From positions 5,794 to 11,938 of the forward strand of contig MENB01000013.1 in the NCBI GenBank assembly GCA_001768125.1: a DNA stretch of 6,145 bases. Reading direction: 5' to 3'. Each line of letters opens with the position of its first letter. The first letter of the stretch is position 1. A model generated the notes under the pieces. It had not been told where the DNA came from and made no database searches. It saw only the letters and a program-made list of their open reading frames with translations. A program made the translations under genes and the position numbers. The stretch comes from Armatimonadetes bacterium RBG_19FT_COMBO_69_19. Lineage in GTDB: Bacteria; Sysuimicrobiota; Sysuimicrobiia; Sysuimicrobiales; Kaftiobacteriaceae. Positions 1-5,735 of the stretch are shown here, piece by piece.

Positions 1-41
1 AGGGCTTTGCCTATTGCGGTCGCTGCGGGAAGCCACTGTAG
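1..41 (+). CDS. 3' end of an upstream gene, zinc-ribbon-like C-terminus (partial)
   Basis: One forward frame (codons from base 3) reads G-F-A-Y-C-G-R-C-G-K-P-L and stops at TAG 39-41. The C-x2-C-G-x-P-L pattern immediately before a stop is typical of the last knuckle of a zinc-ribbon domain at a protein's C-terminus. The stop lies 19 bases before the next start codon, so this would be the preceding gene of the same operon. Only twelve codons are visible, so the protein cannot be identified. It does not look like the end of PaaD, the zinc-binding Paa protein. The call rests on one short motif and could be chance. Confidence 0.5.
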   Translation, partial: GFAYCGRCGKPL

Positions 42-60
42 CACGAAGCGAGGAGGGGCC

Positions 61-834
61 ATGCCATATCAGAACATCACGGTCAGCACGGAAGACGGGA
101 TCGCCGTCGTCACCTTGAACCGGCCCGACGTGCTCAACGCGCTGAACCAGGCGACGATGGACGAGCTGGTGTCCGCGCTCGAAGAATTCGAGCGCGAGGG
201 GTCTGTGCGGTGCATCGTGCTCACCGGGGCGGGCCGGGCTTTCGCCGCGGGGGCGGACATCAAGGAGATGGCCGGGGCGAGCGCGCCGGAGATGCTCGCC
301 GGGTACCGCTTCCAGCAGTGGGAGCGCATCCGCAAGGTGACGACGCCCCTCATCGCCGCCGTGAACGGGTTTGCGCTGGGGGGCGGCTGCGAGCTGGCGA
401 TGCTGTGCGACATGATCGTCGCCGCGGAGACCGCCCAGTTCGGGCAGCCGGAGATCAACCTCGGGATCATGCCGGGGGCGGGCGGGACGCAGCGGTTGAC
501 GCGGGCGATCGGGAAGTCCCGGGCGATGGAGATGGTGCTCACCGGACGGCCGATCAGCGCTCGGCAGGCGGAGGCCTGCGGCCTGGTGAGCAGGGTGGTC
601 CCCGCGGAGACCGTGCTCGATGAGGCGAAGCGCCTCGCAAAGGAGATCGCCGCCAAGGGCGCCGTGGCGGTGCGCCTGGCCAAGGAGGCCGTCCTCAAGG
701 CCTTCGACACGCACCTCGAGGGCGGGCTGGATTACGAGCGCAAGTGCTTCTATCTGTTGTTTGCCACCGAAGATCGGTCGGAAGGCATCGCGGCCTTCCT
801 CGAGAAGCGCAGGCCGGCGTTCAAAGGACGGTGA
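61..834 (+). CDS. paaF: Enoyl-CoA hydratase, PaaF-like (2,3-dehydroadipyl-CoA hydratase)
   Basis: A 257-residue cytoplasmic crotonase-fold enzyme of normal family length. The ATG at 61 is preceded by GAGGAGGGG at good spacing, and the protein then starts as homologues do; an in-frame TTG at 7 would add an unsupported 18-residue extension. Visible landmarks are the N-terminal TLNRP (18-22), the AAGADI loop (62-67) that helps form the oxyanion hole, GGGCEL (107-112), and PEINLGIMPGAGGTQR (130-145). Both hydratase glutamates are present: E111 and E131, equivalent to Glu144 and Glu164 of rat crotonase. The stretches around GCELA, LGIMPGAGGTQRL and the ATEDR-EGI-AFL-KR-P-FKGR tail are strikingly like E. 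coli PaaF, which hydrates 2,3-dehydroadipyl-CoA to 3-hydroxyadipyl-CoA. Its neighbours, a PaaG-like isomerase and a PaaJ-like thiolase, support this. A general short-chain enoyl-CoA hydratase is the alternative; the fold assignment is near certain, the exact substrate less so. Confidence 0.9.
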   Translation: MPYQNITVSTEDGIAVVTLNRPDVLNALNQATMDELVSALEEFEREGSVRCIVLTGAGRAFAAGADIKEMAGASAPEMLAGYRFQQWERIRKVTTPLIAAVNGFALGGGCELAMLCDMIVAAETAQFGQPEINLGIMPGAGGTQRLTRAIGKSRAMEMVLTGRPISARQAEACGLVSRVVPAETVLDEAKRLAKEIAAKGAVAVRLAKEAVLKAFDTHLEGGLDYERKCFYLLFATEDRSEGIAAFLEKRRPAFKGR

Positions 835-837
835 CCC

Positions 838-1614
838 ATGCCTGATACGATTGCCCTCGAGCAGGCGAACGGCGTGTTGACCATCACGCTGAACCGTCCC
901 GATGTCCTAAACGCGGTGAACGATCTGCTGGCCAAGGAACTGCAGGATGCCCTCCGCCAGGGGGCGCGCGACGCCGCCGTGCGCTGCCTGATCCTCACGG
1001 GGGCCGGCCGGGGATTCTGTTCCGGCGCCGATCTACGCGACCGTGCGGGCGCGATCACGTCTTATCGGGAGCACCTCCAGGCGACCTTCAACCCCGTCAT
1101 CCTCGCGATGCGCACCATCGAGAAACCGGTGCTCGCCGCCGTGAACGGGGTGGCCGCCGGCGCCGGCTGCAGCCTGGCGCTCGCCGCGGACCTCCGGGTA
1201 GCGAGTGACCGGGCGAGCTTCATCGAGCTGTTCTCGCGCATCGGGCTCGTCCCGGACTCCGGCAGCACGTGGTTCCTGCCGCATCTCGTCGGGCTCGGCA
1301 AAGCGCTCGAGATGACGTATACGGCCGATCCGGTCGACGCGTCCGAGGCGCTGCGCATCGGGCTGGTGAACCGCGTGGTTCCGCACGAAGCGCTCATCTC
1401 GAAGACGATGGAGCTGGCCGGCCGCCTGGCGGCGGGACCGACGAAGGCCTACGGCCTCACGAAGCGGGCGATCACGTATGCGCTGGGCGCTACCCTCGAG
1501 CAGGCGCTGGAGTATGAGGCTCAGTTGCAGGACGTGGCCGGCGCTACCGCCGATCACCGTGAAGGCGTGGCGGCCTTCCTCCAGAAGCGCCAGCCGAAGT
1601 ACGAAGGCCGCTAG
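838..1614 (+). CDS. paaG: Crotonase-family isomerase, PaaG-like (1,2-epoxyphenylacetyl-CoA isomerase)
   Basis: A 258-residue crotonase-fold protein, paralogous to the preceding gene and starting 3 bases after its stop with AAAGGA about 9 bases upstream of the ATG. It has the family's TLNRP (17-21), GRGFCSGADL (57-66) and VNGVAAGAGC (102-111). The two hydratase glutamates are gone: the first is S112 and the second aligns with F132. Instead it carries LVPDSGSTWFLP (137-148), whose D140 matches the catalytic aspartate of PaaG (LIPDCGGTWLLP in E. coli). PaaG converts the ring-1,2-epoxide of phenylacetyl-CoA to the seven-membered oxepin-CoA and also shifts a double bond later in the pathway. The C-terminus (ADHREGVAAFLQKRQPKYEGR region) also matches PaaG. 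The sequence shows the residue swap directly; the substrate is inferred from family and neighbours. One small oddity is serine (S143) where PaaG proteins usually have the second glycine. Confidence 0.87.
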   Translation: MPDTIALEQANGVLTITLNRPDVLNAVNDLLAKELQDALRQGARDAAVRCLILTGAGRGFCSGADLRDRAGAITSYREHLQATFNPVILAMRTIEKPVLAAVNGVAAGAGCSLALAADLRVASDRASFIELFSRIGLVPDSGSTWFLPHLVGLGKALEMTYTADPVDASEALRIGLVNRVVPHEALISKTMELAGRLAAGPTKAYGLTKRAITYALGATLEQALEYEAQLQDVAGATADHREGVAAFLQKRQPKYEGR

Positions 1615-1646
1615 GGATGCGCGCCGGGGATCCCCGCGCCGGCACG

Positions 1647-2849
1647 ATGCGCACGCCGGTGATCATCGACGCCGTCCGCACGCCGGTCGGCCGCTACAAC
1701 GGCATCCTCCGCGACGTGCGTCCGGATGATCTCGCCGCGCACGTCATCCGCGAGCTCATCCGCCGCACCGGCATCGATCCGCGCAAGATCGAGGACGTGA
1801 TCTTCGGCGCCGCCAATCAGGCCGGAGAGGACAACCGCAATGTCGCGCGCATGGCGCTGCTCCTCGCGGGACTGCCCGCCGAGGTGGCGGGGCAGACGAT
1901 AAACCGGCTGTGCGGCTCCGGGCTGCAGGCGGCGGCCTCCGCGGCCCAGGCGATCAAGGTGGGCGAGGGCGACGTCGTCATCGCGGGCGGCGTGGAGTCG
2001 ATGACGCGCGCCCCGTTCGTCATGGCCAAGCCCGCCGCGGCGTACCCGCGGGGCGAGATCCACCTGTACGACACGACGGTCGGGTGGCGGTTCACCAACC
2101 CGCGCCTCGCCGAGGTGTATCCCCCCTACAGCATGGGCGAGACCGCTGAGAACGTTGCCGAGCGGTTCGGCATCACGCGCAAGGAACAGGACGAGTACGC
2201 GCTGCTGAGCCATCAGCGCGCCTCGCGCGCCATCGCCGAGGGCCGCTTCAAGGACGAGATCGTCCCCGTGGTGATCCCGCAGCCGAAGGGCGATCCGACC
2301 GTCATGGAGCGGGACGAACATCCGCGGCCGGACACGACGCCGGAGAAACTGGCCCAGCTCCGGCCGGTGTTCCGCAAGGACGGTACGGTGACGGCCGGCA
2401 ACTCCTCGGGCATCAACGATGGCGCGGCGGCGGTGCTGCTCGCCTCCGCGGAGACCGCGGAAGAGCTCGGTCTCCGGCCGATGGCGCGGGTCATCGCCTC
2501 CGCCGTCGCGGGGGTCGATCCCGCGTACATGGGCCTCGGCCCCATCCCCGCGACGCGCAAGGTGCTGGCGCGGACGGGGCTGCGCATCGAGGAGATGGAC
2601 GTCATCGAGCTGAACGAGGCCTTCGCCGCGCAGGTCATCCCGTGCGTGCGCGAGTTGCAGATCCCACTCGAGAAGCTCAACCCGAACGGCGGGGCGATCG
2701 CGATGGGCCACCCGATCGGGTGCTCGGGGGCTCGTCTCCTGACCAGTCTTGTCCACGAGCTGCGCCGCCGGCAGGGCCGCTACGGCCTGGCGACGATGTG
2801 CATCGGGGTGGGGCAGGGGATCGCGATGGTCGTGGAACACGTCGCGTGA
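1647..2849 (+). CDS. paaJ: Thiolase, PaaJ/PcaF-like (3-oxoadipyl-CoA/3-oxo-5,6-dehydrosuberyl-CoA thiolase)
   Basis: A full-length thiolase (400 residues from ATG 1647; E. coli PaaJ is about 401). The catalytic set is intact: nucleophilic C89 in NRLCGSGL, NEAF at 323-326, H355 in GHPIG, and C385 in MCIGVGQGIAM. PaaJ/PcaF signatures include NQAGEDNRNVARMA (57-70), GGVESMTRAPFVM (114-126) and DTTVGWRF (142-149). These enzymes cleave 3-oxoadipyl-CoA to succinyl-CoA and acetyl-CoA, and PaaJ also acts on the C8 intermediate. An in-frame ATG at 1617, two bases after the previous stop, would give 410 residues and might be used through coupling. I prefer 1647 because homologues begin right at the M-R-x-x-x-I-x-D-x-(I/V)-R-T-P segment and the extra ten residues look unstructured. 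Neither start has a strong ribosome site. A 12-base palindrome (CGGGGATCCCCG, 1625-1636) lies between the two starts. PcaF of the protocatechuate route is the alternative name; the paaFG neighbours favour PaaJ. Confidence 0.9.
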   Translation: MRTPVIIDAVRTPVGRYNGILRDVRPDDLAAHVIRELIRRTGIDPRKIEDVIFGAANQAGEDNRNVARMALLLAGLPAEVAGQTINRLCGSGLQAAASAAQAIKVGEGDVVIAGGVESMTRAPFVMAKPAAAYPRGEIHLYDTTVGWRFTNPRLAEVYPPYSMGETAENVAERFGITRKEQDEYALLSHQRASRAIAEGRFKDEIVPVVIPQPKGDPTVMERDEHPRPDTTPEKLAQLRPVFRKDGTVTAGNSSGINDGAAAVLLASAETAEELGLRPMARVIASAVAGVDPAYMGLGPIPATRKVLARTGLRIEEMDVIELNEAFAAQVIPCVRELQIPLEKLNPNGGAIAMGHPIGCSGARLLTSLVHELRRRQGRYGLATMCIGVGQGIAMVVEHVA

Positions 2850-2900
2850 TGTCATCGCGAGGCATGTCATTGCGAGGCCCGGAGGGCCGCAGCAATCTCC
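2849..2900. repeat. Short palindromic interspersed repeat at the thiolase/DUF420 junction
   Basis: Two adjacent 15-base units, ATGTCATCGCGAGGC (2849-2863) and ATGTCATTGCGAGGC (2864-2878), differ at one base. The second continues through CCGGAGGGCC to GCAGCAATCTCC. ATTGC (2869-2873) pairs with GCAAT (2892-2896), and GGCCC (2876-2880) pairs with GGGCC (2884-2888) around a GGA loop, giving a hairpin with a small asymmetric internal loop. The motif 'GTCATTGCGAGG...GCAGCAATCTC' is a pattern I recognise as a recurrent intergenic palindromic repeat in many bacterial genomes. The reverse strand would read the typical LAMT peptide. It starts exactly at the thiolase stop and runs into the DUF420 reading frame. 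Whether it recurs in this genome cannot be seen here. Confidence 0.7.
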
Positions 2901-3445
2901 TCTCCCGCCGTCCCGGCGTCGTCGCGGTCGTGCTGGCTGCCGTCGTCTATACGGCGCTTGGGTACGTCCTCTCCAGCGAGCCGCCCGCATCTGTACCACC
3001 AGCGCTCGCGCGACTCGTCGCGCTCGCGCCACATCTCATCGCGGTGATCAACGCCACCGCGCTCGTCTGTCTGCTCCTCGGCTGGCGGGCGATCCGTGCG
3101 GGCGAGGTGCCGGTGCACCGTCGGTATATGCTGACCGCCGCCGCGCTCATCTCGATCTTCCTCGTGCTCTACGTGACGCGCGTGGCGCTCGGGGGGACGA
3201 AAGCGTTCACCGGTCCGGCGGCGCTGCGCGCGTACGTGTACCTGCCCATGCTCACGGTGCACGTCCTGCTGTCGATCCTGTCCGTGCCGCCGGTGATCTA
3301 CAACGTGCTCGTCGGGCTCACGCGGGATCCCGCCGCGGTCCGTCTCACCGCCCATCCGCGTGTCGGTCGGGCCGCGGTCGCGCTGTGGTCGCTCAGCCTG
3401 CTGCTCGGCCTCGGGGTCTACCTGCTGCTGAACGTCCTCTACTAG
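2849..3445 (+). CDS. DUF420 family membrane protein
   Basis: A 198-residue integral membrane protein with about five hydrophobic helices (roughly 23-42, 60-79, 94-113, 131-155 and 175-197). It matches the DUF420 family: a cytosolic 'GWRAIRAGEVPVHRRYML' loop (78-95), a VYLPML-VHVLL helix (130-141) and an HPRVGR-loop (169-174) before the last helix. The style resembles haloarchaeal DUF420 proteins as much as bacterial YozB. Four histidines, H62, H90, H138 and H169, lie at or near helix ends and could bind metal or heme. The family includes CtaM, needed for maturation of heme-copper oxidases in some Firmicutes; a similar role here is only possible. The ATG at 2849 overlaps the thiolase stop by one base; a second ATG at 2864 is equally in frame. 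Codons 1-16 come from a palindromic repeat, so the true start is uncertain, but the only later option (GTG 2930) would cut into helix 1. The thiolase link is positional only. Confidence 0.85.
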   Translation: MSSRGMSLRGPEGRSNLLSRRPGVVAVVLAAVVYTALGYVLSSEPPASVPPALARLVALAPHLIAVINATALVCLLLGWRAIRAGEVPVHRRYMLTAAALISIFLVLYVTRVALGGTKAFTGPAALRAYVYLPMLTVHVLLSILSVPPVIYNVLVGLTRDPAAVRLTAHPRVGRAAVALWSLSLLLGLGVYLLLNVLY

Positions 3446-3459
3446 ACGGGCGTGCGTGT

Positions 3460-4614
3460 CTAGGCGATGTGCGCGTCGGGGCGGGATTCGCCGGACACGT
3501 GCTCACGGAGGATGACGCTCACCCCGAGCCGGCGCATGTCGTCGATGAAGCGGTCCGGCTGGACGGCGTGCGCCTGCAGCCACAGGCCCGGGCGGCGGAT
3601 CGAGCCGTCGAGGTATTGGAGCAGGCACGCGGCGACCGGGATTGCGGTGAAAGCGTAGGCGTCATCGTGCGCAAGGGTGAGCTCGACGGTCGTGCCCCGT
3701 CCGCCACGTTCCCCGATCGCGCACAGTGTCAGCGCCGTTCCATACGGAGGCCGTGAGAATGCGCGCAGTCCCCAGGCCCCCATCGCCCCCAGGGCGCCAA
3801 GGGCGCGCGGAGATCGCATCCTCAATGCCGCCGCGGCCATCGGGAAGACGATCCAGTCGACGAACCAGTTGAAGCCGCTGACGAAGAATCCCATGTCGGT
3901 CAGGGACGGGTACCGCTCCGGGATGTCCCGGAGCTCCTCCAGGAACATCGGCGCGCACCACCGCCGGCCCAGCGTCGCGAAGTCCATCCGCCGGTAGTCC
4001 GCCGAGCGGTACACGTTCGCCCGGGTCCATTGTCCGCCGCGGTAGAGCACGGACTCGAAGCCGCTCAGCTCCTCCAGGAACTCCTCGATGGTCGCTGCGG
4101 CGATGCGCATGGTCGAGAAGTCGTGGCGGATGACGCTGCCGATCTCGACGCGACGCAGGTGGTCGAAGCGAGGAGCGACGTAGCGAACGAGCGCGGCCGG
4201 CAGCCCGGGATGGAATCCTCCGTCGGTGATGAAGCACCGCCCGCCCGTCCTGATGGCCTCGGCGAAGGACTGCAGCGCGGTGAGCTTCCGCCGCGAGTAC
4301 TGCACGTCCAGGTAGTCACTCCCCGTCGCGAGCGCCGCCTGCACGACGTCCGCCACGTACCTGGTCGTGCTCGAGGCCACGACGACGATGTCGGCCCCCG
4401 CGAACGCCCGCCTCAGGCTCCCACCGTCGGCGGCGTCGGCATAGGCCACATCGACCCTGCCGCGACCCGCACCGCCGAGATCGGCCGCCGCTGACTCGAG
4501 AGTCCGCGCGGTCCGCCCCGCCAGCACCAGGCGCGACTCGGTCTCCCGCAGCAGCAGGGGGGCAAGCGCCCGCCCGACGCCACCCGATCCACCCAGGATC
4601 ACGATCGTCACCAT
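3460..4614 (-). CDS. Saccharopine dehydrogenase-like NAD(P)-binding protein
   Basis: A 384-residue protein read right to left, converging on the DUF420 gene with 14 bases between the stop codons. The N-terminus is a Rossmann fold: [18 protein letters not shown] (2-19) with the GGSGGVG dinucleotide loop at 8-14, an AGR turn (32-34) ending the second strand, and ADIVVVASS (74-82). This is the saccharopine-dehydrogenase/homospermidine-synthase-like NADP-binding domain. DGGFHPGLP (131-139) and a hydrophobic stretch at 241-265 are followed by a C-terminal domain containing FSRPPYGT (286-293), [20 protein letters not shown] (320-339) and GLWLQAH (343-349). The hydrophobic stretch may rest on a membrane. 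True saccharopine reductase is unlikely: many relatives of this shape are uncharacterised reductases, some tied to lipid metabolism. The ATG is preceded on its own strand by GGAG only three bases away, so the ribosome site is modest. No substrate can be named. Confidence 0.8.
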   Translation of the reverse strand: MVTIVILGGSGGVGRALAPLLLRETESRLVLAGRTARTLESAAADLGGAGRGRVDVAYADAADGGSLRRAFAGADIVVVASSTTRYVADVVQAALATGSDYLDVQYSRRKLTALQSFAEAIRTGGRCFITDGGFHPGLPAALVRYVAPRFDHLRRVEIGSVIRHDFSTMRIAAATIEEFLEELSGFESVLYRGGQWTRANVYRSADYRRMDFATLGRRWCAPMFLEELRDIPERYPSLTDMGFFVSGFNWFVDWIVFPMAAAALRMRSPRALGALGAMGAWGLRAFSRPPYGTALTLCAIGERGGRGTTVELTLAHDDAYAFTAIPVAACLLQYLDGSIRRPGLWLQAHAVQPDRFIDDMRRLGVSVILREHVSGESRPDAHIA

Positions 4615-4682
4615 GGTCTCCAGGGCTATCCTGCAACGCGCACAGCGGCCGGACTATCGGGCAGGGGACCGATGACCGCGCC

Positions 4683-4713
4683 TTGACAGCCCCATTCCGA
4701 ACAGTGGTACAGT
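4683..4713 (+). promoter_or_regulatory. Predicted sigma-70-type promoter of the polymerase cassette
   Basis: A perfect -35 hexamer TTGACA (4683-4688) is followed after 19 bases by TACAGT (4708-4713), which matches TATAAT at four positions including the first, second and last. A TG one base upstream (4705-4706) makes it an extended -10, which would help compensate for the long spacer. Transcription would begin near 4720, giving a leader of about 50 bases. It is read from sequence only; the 19-base spacer is the weak point. Confidence 0.6.
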
Positions 4714-4721
4714 CTGAGTAG

Positions 4722-4735
4722 CGAACATTTGTTCG
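4722..4735. promoter_or_regulatory. LexA (SOS) box, Gram-positive type
   Basis: CGAACATTTGTTCG is a perfect CGAAC-N4-GTTCG inverted repeat, the LexA operator known from Bacillus and actinobacteria (ideal form CGAACATATGTTCG; one central base differs). It begins 8 bases after the predicted -10 and covers the likely transcription start, so bound LexA would block transcription and RecA-stimulated LexA cleavage after DNA damage would release it. It lies 34 bases before the start codon of a RecA/Rad51-like gene leading a DNA polymerase operon, a fitting target. An outer pair, TGAGTA (4715-4720) and TACTCA (4739-4744), nearly extends the symmetry to 30 bases. That this organism has a LexA with this specificity is assumed. 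Confidence 0.85.
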
Positions 4736-4757
4736 TAATACTCAAGGAGCCCTTGCC

Positions 4758-4763
4758 GGAGGG
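4758..4763 (+). promoter_or_regulatory. Ribosome binding site fixing a GTG start
   Basis: GGAGGG is followed by a six-base spacer and then GTG at 4770. This is near-ideal and justifies the non-ATG start of the RecA-like gene. No other in-frame start has a comparable site. Confidence 0.8.
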
Positions 4764-4769
4764 TTTCAG

Positions 4770-5405
4770 GTGCTTGCTGAGCGCGCCCCGCTTCCCGACA
4801 TCGTCACCGGTCCCGCCGTCTTCGCAGGTGAGGATGCCTGCCTGACCGTTGCTCTGCTGATGGGACTGCGCGGGGTCCGTCCGGGCCACCCGCTGCTGAT
4901 CGTGGACGGCGCGAATGCGTTCGACCCGTTCCTCATCTCCGACCTGGCCCGCAAGTCGGGGATGGCCCCGCAGATCCTGCTGGACCAGATCCGCATCTCG
5001 CGCGTCTTCACCTGTCATCAACTGGAAGCGCTGTTGCAGGGGCGCCTCGCGGACGCGGTCCGGCGCTTCAGCGCGGGCGCCGTGTATTTCTCGGGCATCC
5101 TCGATCCGCTGCTCGATGAGGACGTGCCGACCGCGGAGGCGGGACGGATCTTCCGGCTGATCCCGCCGGTCCTGCGCGCGCTGGCCGCCGCACGCGTCGT
5201 GACGGTGTGCGCCTGCCCGCCGCCGGTGACGATGCCGGGGCGCGAGCGACTCTTCCCCGCGCTGTGCGAGCTGGCGCCCTGGGTCTTCGAGGTGGTATCC
5301 GAGGGTGAGCATCCGCAGATCCGCGTCACCTGCCGCAAGCCGGCCGCGGCAACCTGGACCTGGGAACCGCAGATCGGGCTGATCGCCCCGAGAAGGTGGT
5401 GGTAA
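4770..5405 (+). CDS. RecA/Rad51-fold-like protein with degenerate nucleotide-binding motifs, first gene of SOS cassette
   Basis: A 211-residue protein starting at GTG behind a strong ribosome site. I do not recognise a named family, but its pattern follows the RecA/Rad51 core. HPLLIVDGANAFDP (40-53) resembles the strand after the P-loop helix (Rad51 'YIDTEGTF', RecA 'FIDAEHALDP'). ILLDQIRISRVFTCHQLEALL (69-89) resembles the Rad51/RadA 'LDNI-x-ARAF-x-x-x-HQ' strand and helix. AVYFSGILDPLLDED (104-118) sits where Walker B is expected. A functional P-loop is not visible: the matching region is GPAVFAGED (14-22), with Glu and Asp where Lys and Ser/Thr belong, and the Walker B aspartate position is serine (S108). 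It may therefore be a non-hydrolysing structural relative, as proposed for some ImuA/SulA-type proteins. The C-terminus is proline/tryptophan-rich and ends RRWW. Three bases separate it from the next gene. A role assisting the downstream polymerase on damaged DNA is inferred from the LexA box and gene order. Confidence 0.75.
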   Translation: MLAERAPLPDIVTGPAVFAGEDACLTVALLMGLRGVRPGHPLLIVDGANAFDPFLISDLARKSGMAPQILLDQIRISRVFTCHQLEALLQGRLADAVRRFSAGAVYFSGILDPLLDEDVPTAEAGRIFRLIPPVLRALAAARVVTVCACPPPVTMPGRERLFPALCELAPWVFEVVSEGEHPQIRVTCRKPAAATWTWEPQIGLIAPRRWW

Positions 5406-5408
5406 GCG

Positions 5409-5735
5409 ATGGGACGCACGACGCAGACGATGACACAGCTGGTGGCGCAGGAGGAGGCGTACTGGGCGCCGTTCCGCCGCGCGCTGCGCAAAGAAGATCA
5501 GCTCGTCTTCGACCGCCTCTTCGCCGCGGCGCGCCATCACACCGCGCCCGCGCACTACGCCTCGCACTCCACGCCGTTCGACTCCATCCTCCTGGCGATG
5601 GTGCTCGAAGCGATGAAAGCGGTGGAGGCGCTCGGGCGCCGGCTCGACGCGCTGACGAACGGGAAGGCGGACCCCGCGGAGATCCCCCGGCTCGGAGACG
5701 GGACAGAGTCGGAACGGACGGGGTCGCAGCCGTAG
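5409..5735 (+). CDS. Small helical protein of unknown function, middle gene of SOS cassette
   Basis: A 108-residue protein with no family I can name. Its ATG lies three bases after the previous stop, with AGGTGG (5394-5399) nine bases upstream; a second in-frame Met (M8) has a poorer site. Residues 10-43 and 56-83 look like amphipathic helices: EEAYWAPFRRAL-EDQLVFDRLFAAARHH, then PFDSILLAMVLEAMKAVEALGRRLDAL. Between them is a His/Ala-rich turn with HHTAPAHYASH (43-53). The tail from 84 is polar and probably disordered. There is no signal peptide, membrane helix, zinc-binding cysteine or enzyme motif. Its stop codon directly abuts the polymerase start codon (TAGATG), so the two are probably translationally coupled. 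That suggests a polymerase-associated adaptor or dimerising subunit, but this is inference from position. Confidence 0.75.
   Translation: MGRTTQTMTQLVAQEEAYWAPFRRALRKEDQLVFDRLFAAARHHTAPAHYASHSTPFDSILLAMVLEAMKAVEALGRRLDALTNGKADPAEIPRLGDGTESERTGSQP

Larger units (their letters stand above)
4615..4769. other. Divergent intergenic region with SOS-type control
   Basis: This 155-base gap separates the minus-strand saccharopine-dehydrogenase-like gene from the plus-strand three-gene polymerase cassette. Its right half holds the -35/-10 promoter, LexA box and ribosome site listed separately. In its left half I see no convincing promoter for the minus-strand gene and no terminator hairpin. It is locally more AT-rich around 4695-4745 than the genes on both sides, as expected for a control region. 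Confidence 0.75.

Noticed and set aside
7..60. TTG start at base 7 for the PaaF-like gene
   Set aside because: It has no ribosome site, adds residues absent from homologues, and overlaps the likely end of the upstream gene. The ATG at 61 has GAGGAGGGG in front.
1625..1636. Perfect 12-base palindrome CGGGGATCCCCG between the two possible thiolase starts
   Set aside because: It is too short and loopless to be a convincing terminator or operator; such palindromes are expected by chance in this GC-rich DNA.
1611..3032. A 473-codon open frame on the minus strand over the thiolase gene
   Set aside because: It is antisense to a thiolase with an intact catalytic set, has Arg/Asp/His-biased composition, and includes the repeat-derived LAMT peptide that marks spurious frames.
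3446..3459. Possible bidirectional terminator between the converging DUF420 and dehydrogenase-like genes
   Set aside because: Only 14 bases separate the stops, and I found no stem-loop or T-run there.
4754..4756. TTG behind AAGGAG (4744-4749) as an alternative start
   Set aside because: It is out of frame with the RecA-like gene and reaches a stop after about thirty codons with no recognisable product.
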